Made by a program: the position numbers and the translations under genes. From an uncultured Lachnospiraceae bacterium (GTDB taxonomy: Bacteria > Bacillota > Clostridia > Lachnospirales > Lachnospiraceae), in contig CAKRWX010000078.1 of NCBI GenBank assembly GCA_934418055.1, positions 1 to 9,431 on the forward strand: DNA of 9,431 nucleotides, read 5' to 3'. Below the pieces are notes generated by a model. That model ran no database searches. It was given only the letters and a program-made list of their open reading frames with translations, and was not told the DNA's origin. Positions 6,672 through 9,431 of this stretch are shown in pieces; the first letter of the stretch is position 1, and every line of letters starts with the position of its first letter.

Positions 6672-6685
6672 AGAATATATGTTCG
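6672..6685. promoter_or_regulatory. LexA box 4, in the lexA leader
   Basis: AGAATATATGTTCG, read on the other strand, is CGAACATATATTCT. One half-site is perfect and the other has a one-base change. It lies 18 bp before the lexA start codon, between the promoter and the ribosome binding site. Confidence 0.6.
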
Positions 6686-6703
6686 TGAAACGGAGGTTAT
6701 CAT

Positions 6704-7321
6704 ATGGCACAAGGCAAGATTACGCCGAAACAGGAAGAGATTTTAGAATATATCAAAGACTGCATTCTGAAGAAAGGATATCCGCCGTCTGTACGCGAGA
6801 TATGTGAGGCGGTTGCCTTAAAGTCTACATCTTCCGTTCATTCCCATCTGGAAAGTCTGGAGAAGAACGGCTACATTCATCGTGATCCGACGAAACCTCG
6901 TACCATTGAGATCATTGACGATTGTTTCAACTTAACCAGACGTGAACTGGTGAACGTTCCTTTAGTTGGTACTATCGCTGCTGGCGAGCCAATTCTGGCC
7001 CAGGAACGGATCGAAAACTATTTCCCGATTCCGGTAGAGATGCTTCCGAATGAGCAGACATTTATGCTTCGTGTAAAGGGTGAAAGCATGATCAAAGCCG
7101 GTATTTATGATGGTGACCAGATCATTGTAAAACAGCAGAACTATGCGAGAAACGGTGAGATCGTTGTTGCGATGATTGATGATGGAGCAACAGTAAAGCG
7201 TTTCTATAAGGAGAATGGTCATTATCGCCTTCAGCCGGAGAATGATGCTTTAGATCCGATTATCGTAGATCAGGTAGAAGTTCTTGGCGTGGTAATTGGT
7301 CTGTTCCGAATGATGCAGTAA
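6704..7321 (+). CDS. lexA: LexA, SOS-response repressor and self-cleaving protease
   Basis: Transcriptional repressor of DNA-damage genes; RecA filaments trigger its self-cleavage. The 205-aa length is standard. The N-terminal winged-helix DNA-binding domain (about 1-70) contains PPSVREICEAVALKSTSSVHSHLESLEKNGYI. The cleavage site is Ala93-Gly94 in GTIAAGEPI. The S24 protease domain has catalytic Ser128 (GESM) and Lys165 (ATVKRF). A GGAGG lies 7 nt before the ATG. The divergent arrangement with yneA and the LexA boxes between them match the Bacillus locus and imply autoregulation. All key residues are present, so the protein should be functional. Confidence 0.97.
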   Translation: MAQGKITPKQEEILEYIKDCILKKGYPPSVREICEAVALKSTSSVHSHLESLEKNGYIHRDPTKPRTIEIIDDCFNLTRRELVNVPLVGTIAAGEPILAQERIENYFPIPVEMLPNEQTFMLRVKGESMIKAGIYDGDQIIVKQQNYARNGEIVVAMIDDGATVKRFYKENGHYRLQPENDALDPIIVDQVEVLGVVIGLFRMMQ

Positions 7322-7334
7322 GAATACCGATATG

Positions 7335-7390
7335 AATAAGAGGGACGGGTTTACATAAAAGCATTATGTAAACTCGCCCCTCTTATTTTT
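7335..7390. terminator. Bidirectional terminator between lexA and the convergent antiporter gene
   Basis: A 24-nt inverted repeat pairs 7335-7358 with 7364-7387, with one mismatch and one G-U pair and a 5-nt loop. A T run follows on the plus strand (to 7390). The A-rich left flank gives a weaker U run on the minus strand. It lies 14 nt after the lexA stop and would also end the minus-strand antiporter transcript. Confidence 0.9.
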
Positions 7391-7415
7391 CGATTTTCAA
7401 AACCACTCTCATGAT

Positions 7416-8342
7416 CTATCGGCACAGATAGATAAAATAAGCGGCATAACACACCAACATGACAATTCCGCATTTCTTGCGAAGCTCTTTATAGCGAATG
7501 GTTCCCACCCAAAGCAGTACTCCACTGAAGATCGCCACAAGTGTATCCGTCACAAATTTCTGGTCAAACGGAACATCACAGATTAGCGCTGTTGTTCCAA
7601 TAACAAACAAAATATTAAAGATATTACTTCCCACAATATTGCCAATGGCAATATCTGCATTTCCTCTCCTGGCTGCAGTAACGGAAGTCACCAATTCTGG
7701 GAGTGATGTTCCGAAAGCTACGATGGTAAGACCGATAAAGCGTTCACTCATTCCAAAATATCTAGCAATTTCCGTTGCTCCATCTACTGCAAAATCGCTT
7801 CCCTTTACTACCAGAATTCCACCTATGATAATAAACAGGATTCCCTTCCACAGCGGAACCTCCTTGATCTCTTCTTCATCCTGGACGGAACCATTCTTAG
7901 AAATCACGAACAAATATCCCAGGAATATAAGAAACAACAGCCAAAGCAGAATTCCTTCCATGAAATTGATCTTATTTCCAGTCATGCCAAATATCATAAG
8001 GACTATGGTAATTCCGATCATATACGGGATTTCATAGCGGAACGTGGTTTTCTGGATTCTGACATTGGTAAGAACTGCGGTAATACCAAGAATGATCAGA
8101 ATATTCAAGATATTACTGCCAACCACATTTCCAATGGAGATTCCTGCGCTGCCGCCTATGGCTGATGTGATACTGACTGCCGCCTCCGGCATACTGGTTC
8201 CCATGGCCACGATCGTTAGTCCGATAACCAATTGGGGAATCCCTAGCTTTTTGGCAATTCCCGCAGCTCCTTCCACAAACCAGTCCGCGCCTTTCACCAA
8301 AAATACAAATCCTACTGTTAGTAACAACACATGAAACATCAT
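7416..8342 (-). CDS. CaCA-family cation antiporter (YrbG-like calcium/sodium antiporter)
   Basis: A 308-aa membrane protein with about ten hydrophobic segments. It is built as two inverted halves, each with the alpha-repeat signature of the Ca2+/cation antiporter superfamily. The first has GTSMPE (48-53) and GNVVGSN (71-77); the second has GTSLPE (211-216) and GNIVGSN (234-240). The acidic residues in these motifs form the ion site. A charged loop (QDEEEIKEV, about 154-162) joins the halves. Two adjacent ATGs (8342 and 8339) are possible; AGAGGTGG lies 6 nt before the first. The gene has its own promoter and a manganese riboswitch, which suggests export of Mn2+ or another divalent cation rather than calcium alone. 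Family placement is secure, ion specificity is inferred. Confidence 0.9.
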   Translation of the reverse strand: MMFHVLLLTVGFVFLVKGADWFVEGAAGIAKKLGIPQLVIGLTIVAMGTSMPEAAVSITSAIGGSAGISIGNVVGSNILNILIILGITAVLTNVRIQKTTFRYEIPYMIGITIVLMIFGMTGNKINFMEGILLWLLFLIFLGYLFVISKNGSVQDEEEIKEVPLWKGILFIIIGGILVVKGSDFAVDGATEIARYFGMSERFIGLTIVAFGTSLPELVTSVTAARRGNADIAIGNIVGSNIFNILFVIGTTALICDVPFDQKFVTDTLVAIFSGVLLWVGTIRYKELRKKCGIVMLVCYAAYFIYLCR

Positions 8343-8381
8343 TGCACGCCACCTCTTTCTTGTTTTGTCTGCAGTAGGTAT

Positions 8382-8420
8382 AAAAAAAGAGACTCCTACT
8401 GCGTTTACAGTAAAAGTCTC
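8382..8420 (-). terminator. Riboswitch expression-platform terminator
   Basis: On the minus strand, GAGACTTTTACTG (8408-8420) pairs with CAGTAGGAGTCTC (8389-8401) around a short loop and is followed by seven T residues (8382-8388). The 5' arm begins inside the conserved GCGAGAC of the aptamer. Manganese binding, which stabilises the aptamer helix that uses these bases, would therefore prevent the terminator from forming. Confidence 0.88.
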
Positions 8421-8507
8421 GCTATTTAATTACTTTCCGAGCTATTGTCTCCAATAACTGTACTGACGGATAAGCAAACACGTATGGCTAGCTACTCCCC
8501 TTTTCTT
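8416..8507 (-). ncRNA. yybP-ykoY manganese riboswitch aptamer
   Basis: On the minus strand the leader starts with AAAAGGGGAGTAGC (about 8491-8504) and ends with GCGAGACTTTTAC, the two conserved ends of the yybP-ykoY class. Between them lie a variable stem region and a GGAGAC element. The family senses Mn2+ and turns on downstream genes, often exporters. It sits between a good promoter and the antiporter, about 75 nt before the start codon. The class call is from conserved motifs recalled by eye, without a covariance-model search. Confidence 0.85.
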
Positions 8508-8514
8508 TAATTGG

Positions 8515-8543
8515 ATTTTATCAATAATGATGTAAAAAGTCAA
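8515..8543 (-). promoter_or_regulatory. Promoter of the riboswitch-antiporter transcript
   Basis: On the minus strand, TTGACT (8538-8543) and TAAAAT (8515-8520) are separated by 17 bp, each one base off consensus. The predicted start near 8508 coincides with the beginning of the riboswitch. Confidence 0.75.
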
Positions 8544-8755
8544 TCATTTTCTGACACGATTTCACCACCAGTTCCAAGCAGGCAGCAGATACAAATAACA
8601 GGCCGCCGCCAGAGGGCCGTAATACAGCCAATCAGCGCAAAAATCATCAAAATATTGCCGCCAGTCCGCACGCCGGACCAGGACATAGAAAATATCTCCC
8701 GCGCCGTATGATGCCGAGTCAGACCATAGGAAAAAAAGAGAATATTTCCTATGAA
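8540..8755 (-). pseudogene. Remnant resembling the N-terminal part of an NhaC-type antiporter
   Basis: An open frame encodes a hydrophobic stretch with FSMSWSGVRTGGNILMIFAL and then IGCITALWR (about 8606-8755). This resembles, from memory, the first ~60 residues of NhaC-family Na+/H+ antiporters, where a segment like LWRASGTIP is expected next. Here the frame changes character after WR and stops 20-odd codons later, so most of a roughly 400-aa protein is missing. The open frame could start at ATG 8812, but its first 19 codons lie in the upstream terminator hairpin and are unlikely to be real. The 3' end overlaps the antiporter promoter. A genuine small membrane protein is the alternative, but no ribosome binding site supports it. 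Confidence 0.45.
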
Positions 8756-8760
8756 ACAAC

Positions 8761-8809
8761 AAAAAAGGACATTTTCCAAGGAAATCAAGTCCTCGAAAAA
8801 TGTCCTTTT
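8761..8809 (-). terminator. Intrinsic terminator of the MetRS-type tRNA-binding gene
   Basis: On the minus strand a 19-bp stem (8791-8809 with 8763-8781, two G-U pairs) with a 9-nt loop is followed by a T run (8761-8766). It begins 13 nt after the stop codon. Confidence 0.9.
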
Positions 8810-8822
8810 CATCAATCACGAA

Positions 8823-9302
8823 TTAGTACAGTTTTGCGCCTGCTGGAATATGGTTATCTACCATCAGCAGATTCAGCTTCTCTTCTCCGTTCTCCTCGCA
8901 TACAGCGCTTAAGAGCATACCGTTGGACTCAATGCCCATCATGGCTCTTGGAGGAAGGTTGGTGATGGCGATTAAAGTCTTGCCAACCAGCTCTTCTGGC
9001 TCATAGTAAGCATGGATACCGGATAAGATGGTACGGTCTGTACCGGTGCCATCATCCAGGGTGAACTGAAGGAGTTTTTTGCTCTTCTTAACTGCTTCAC
9101 ATGCTTTTACTTTCACTGCACGGAAATCAGATTTGGAGAAGGTCTCAAAATCTACATGCTCCTCAAATAATGGCTCTACTTTTACCTTGGAGAAGTCGAT
9201 CTTCTCGTTTGGTGTGAAGAATCCGTTGTTGTCACCAGATACTGCAGCGCCTTCTGCTGCGTCTGCGGATTTTGCTTTCTTGTCAGCGTCCAGACTCTTC
9301 AT
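8823..9302 (-). CDS. Methionyl-tRNA synthetase C-terminal tRNA-binding domain, stand-alone or truncated
   Basis: The 159-aa frame has a charged, Ala/Lys-rich linker (1-35), then KVEPLFEEHVDFETFSKSDF and an OB-fold tRNA-binding domain (about 50-159). Marks include VKKSKKLLQFTLDDGTGTDR, ILSGI, PEELVGK, NLPPRAMMGIESNGM and the terminal IPAGAKLY. This is the Trbp111-like domain found at the C-terminus of bacterial MetRS, where it helps bind tRNA. In a full-length MetRS the linker would be preceded by the catalytic and anticodon domains. Here the same frame meets a TGA at 9363-9365, only 21 codons before the ATG, and no synthetase sequence is visible in other frames out to 9431. The AGGAG nearest the ATG is about 16 nt away, inside a small GGAGC/GCTCC hairpin, so the start is uncertain. 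It may be a separate tRNA-binding protein, a duplicated gene end or a broken metG. Confidence 0.7.
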   Translation of the reverse strand: MKSLDADKKAKSADAAEGAAVSGDNNGFFTPNEKIDFSKVKVEPLFEEHVDFETFSKSDFRAVKVKACEAVKKSKKLLQFTLDDGTGTDRTILSGIHAYYEPEELVGKTLIAITNLPPRAMMGIESNGMLLSAVCEENGEEKLNLLMVDNHIPAGAKLY

Positions 9303-9431
9303 GGTCGGGAGCTTTTTCGCTCCTGCTGTAAAGAGCTGTAAGATGATTTGTATTTCTTTAAATCATTACAATAATTTCTTTAGCAAGCTGTACTAAAATA
9401 ACCAAATTTGCAGCCTTTTTTGGTCATATAT
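9303..9431. other. AT-rich segment without a recognisable gene
   Basis: Stops occur in all minus-strand frames, and no convincing promoter, T-box or synthetase coding sequence is visible. A small inverted repeat GGAGC-N6-GCTCC lies directly upstream of the tRNA-binding-domain ATG. Confidence 0.5.

Noticed and set aside
7498..8334. Plus-strand frames of 179 and 96 codons opposite the antiporter gene
   Set aside because: Antisense to a well-supported membrane protein gene; the content mirrors its hydrophobic codons.
8725..8753. 9-bp perfect inverted repeat (CATAGGAAA / TTTCCTATG)
   Set aside because: It is not followed by a U-tract, lies within the antiporter remnant, and the strong terminator at 8761-8809 already explains transcription end here.
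1..9431. CRISPR arrays, insertion sequences, tRNA or rRNA genes
   Set aside because: No regular direct repeats with spacers, transposase motifs, terminal inverted repeats or RNA gene signatures were seen.

Overview
The window looks like chromosomal DNA from an anaerobic Firmicute of the class Clostridia, most likely a Lachnospiraceae-type gut bacterium. The evidence is moderate GC content, strong AGGAGG-type ribosome binding sites, Bacillus-style LexA (SOS) boxes, a divergent lexA/yneA pair and a yybP-ykoY riboswitch. This placement is inferred from gene content and style, not from a marker gene.

Region 1 (1-6181, minus strand) is one tightly packed operon. It reads methyltransferase, nikB, nikC, nikA, nikD, nikE, then the first 23 codons of larC, which runs off the left edge. 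Gaps are 3, 0, 1 and 12 nt, nikD and nikE overlap by 8 nt, and 26 nt separate nikE from larC. The ABC importer is of the nickel/peptide type. LarC inserts nickel into the nickel-pincer nucleotide cofactor, so the importer plausibly supplies nickel for that cofactor. The operon has a near-consensus promoter (6152-6181). An SOS-like box fills most of its spacer, and its -35 element overlaps the stop codon of yneA. The leader of roughly 195 nt ends in a terminator-like hairpin whose 5' arm can instead pair upstream, which looks like an attenuation switch.

Region 2 (6178-7321) is the SOS control locus. yneA (LysM cell-division inhibitor, minus) and lexA (plus) diverge from a 214-nt region with four LexA boxes. 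One box lies inside a perfect TTGACA-17-TATAAT promoter for yneA. Three boxes sit in imperfect tandem repeats of about 36 bp.

Region 3 (7322-8543): lexA and a convergent CaCA-family cation antiporter gene share a long bidirectional terminator hairpin. The antiporter has its own promoter and a manganese-sensing yybP-ykoY riboswitch with a clear expression-platform terminator.

Region 4 (8540-9431) holds a short remnant that resembles the N-terminal part of an NhaC-type antiporter. Upstream of it are a strong terminator and a 159-codon frame encoding the C-terminal tRNA-binding domain of methionyl-tRNA synthetase. No catalytic body precedes that frame in the window, because an in-frame stop lies 21 codons upstream of its ATG. 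The last ~130 bases carry no recognisable gene.

The most unusual points are the apparent SOS box and attenuator in front of the methyltransferase-nickel operon, the coupling of a Nik-type importer to larC with a methyltransferase as first gene, and the manganese riboswitch on a CaCA antiporter.
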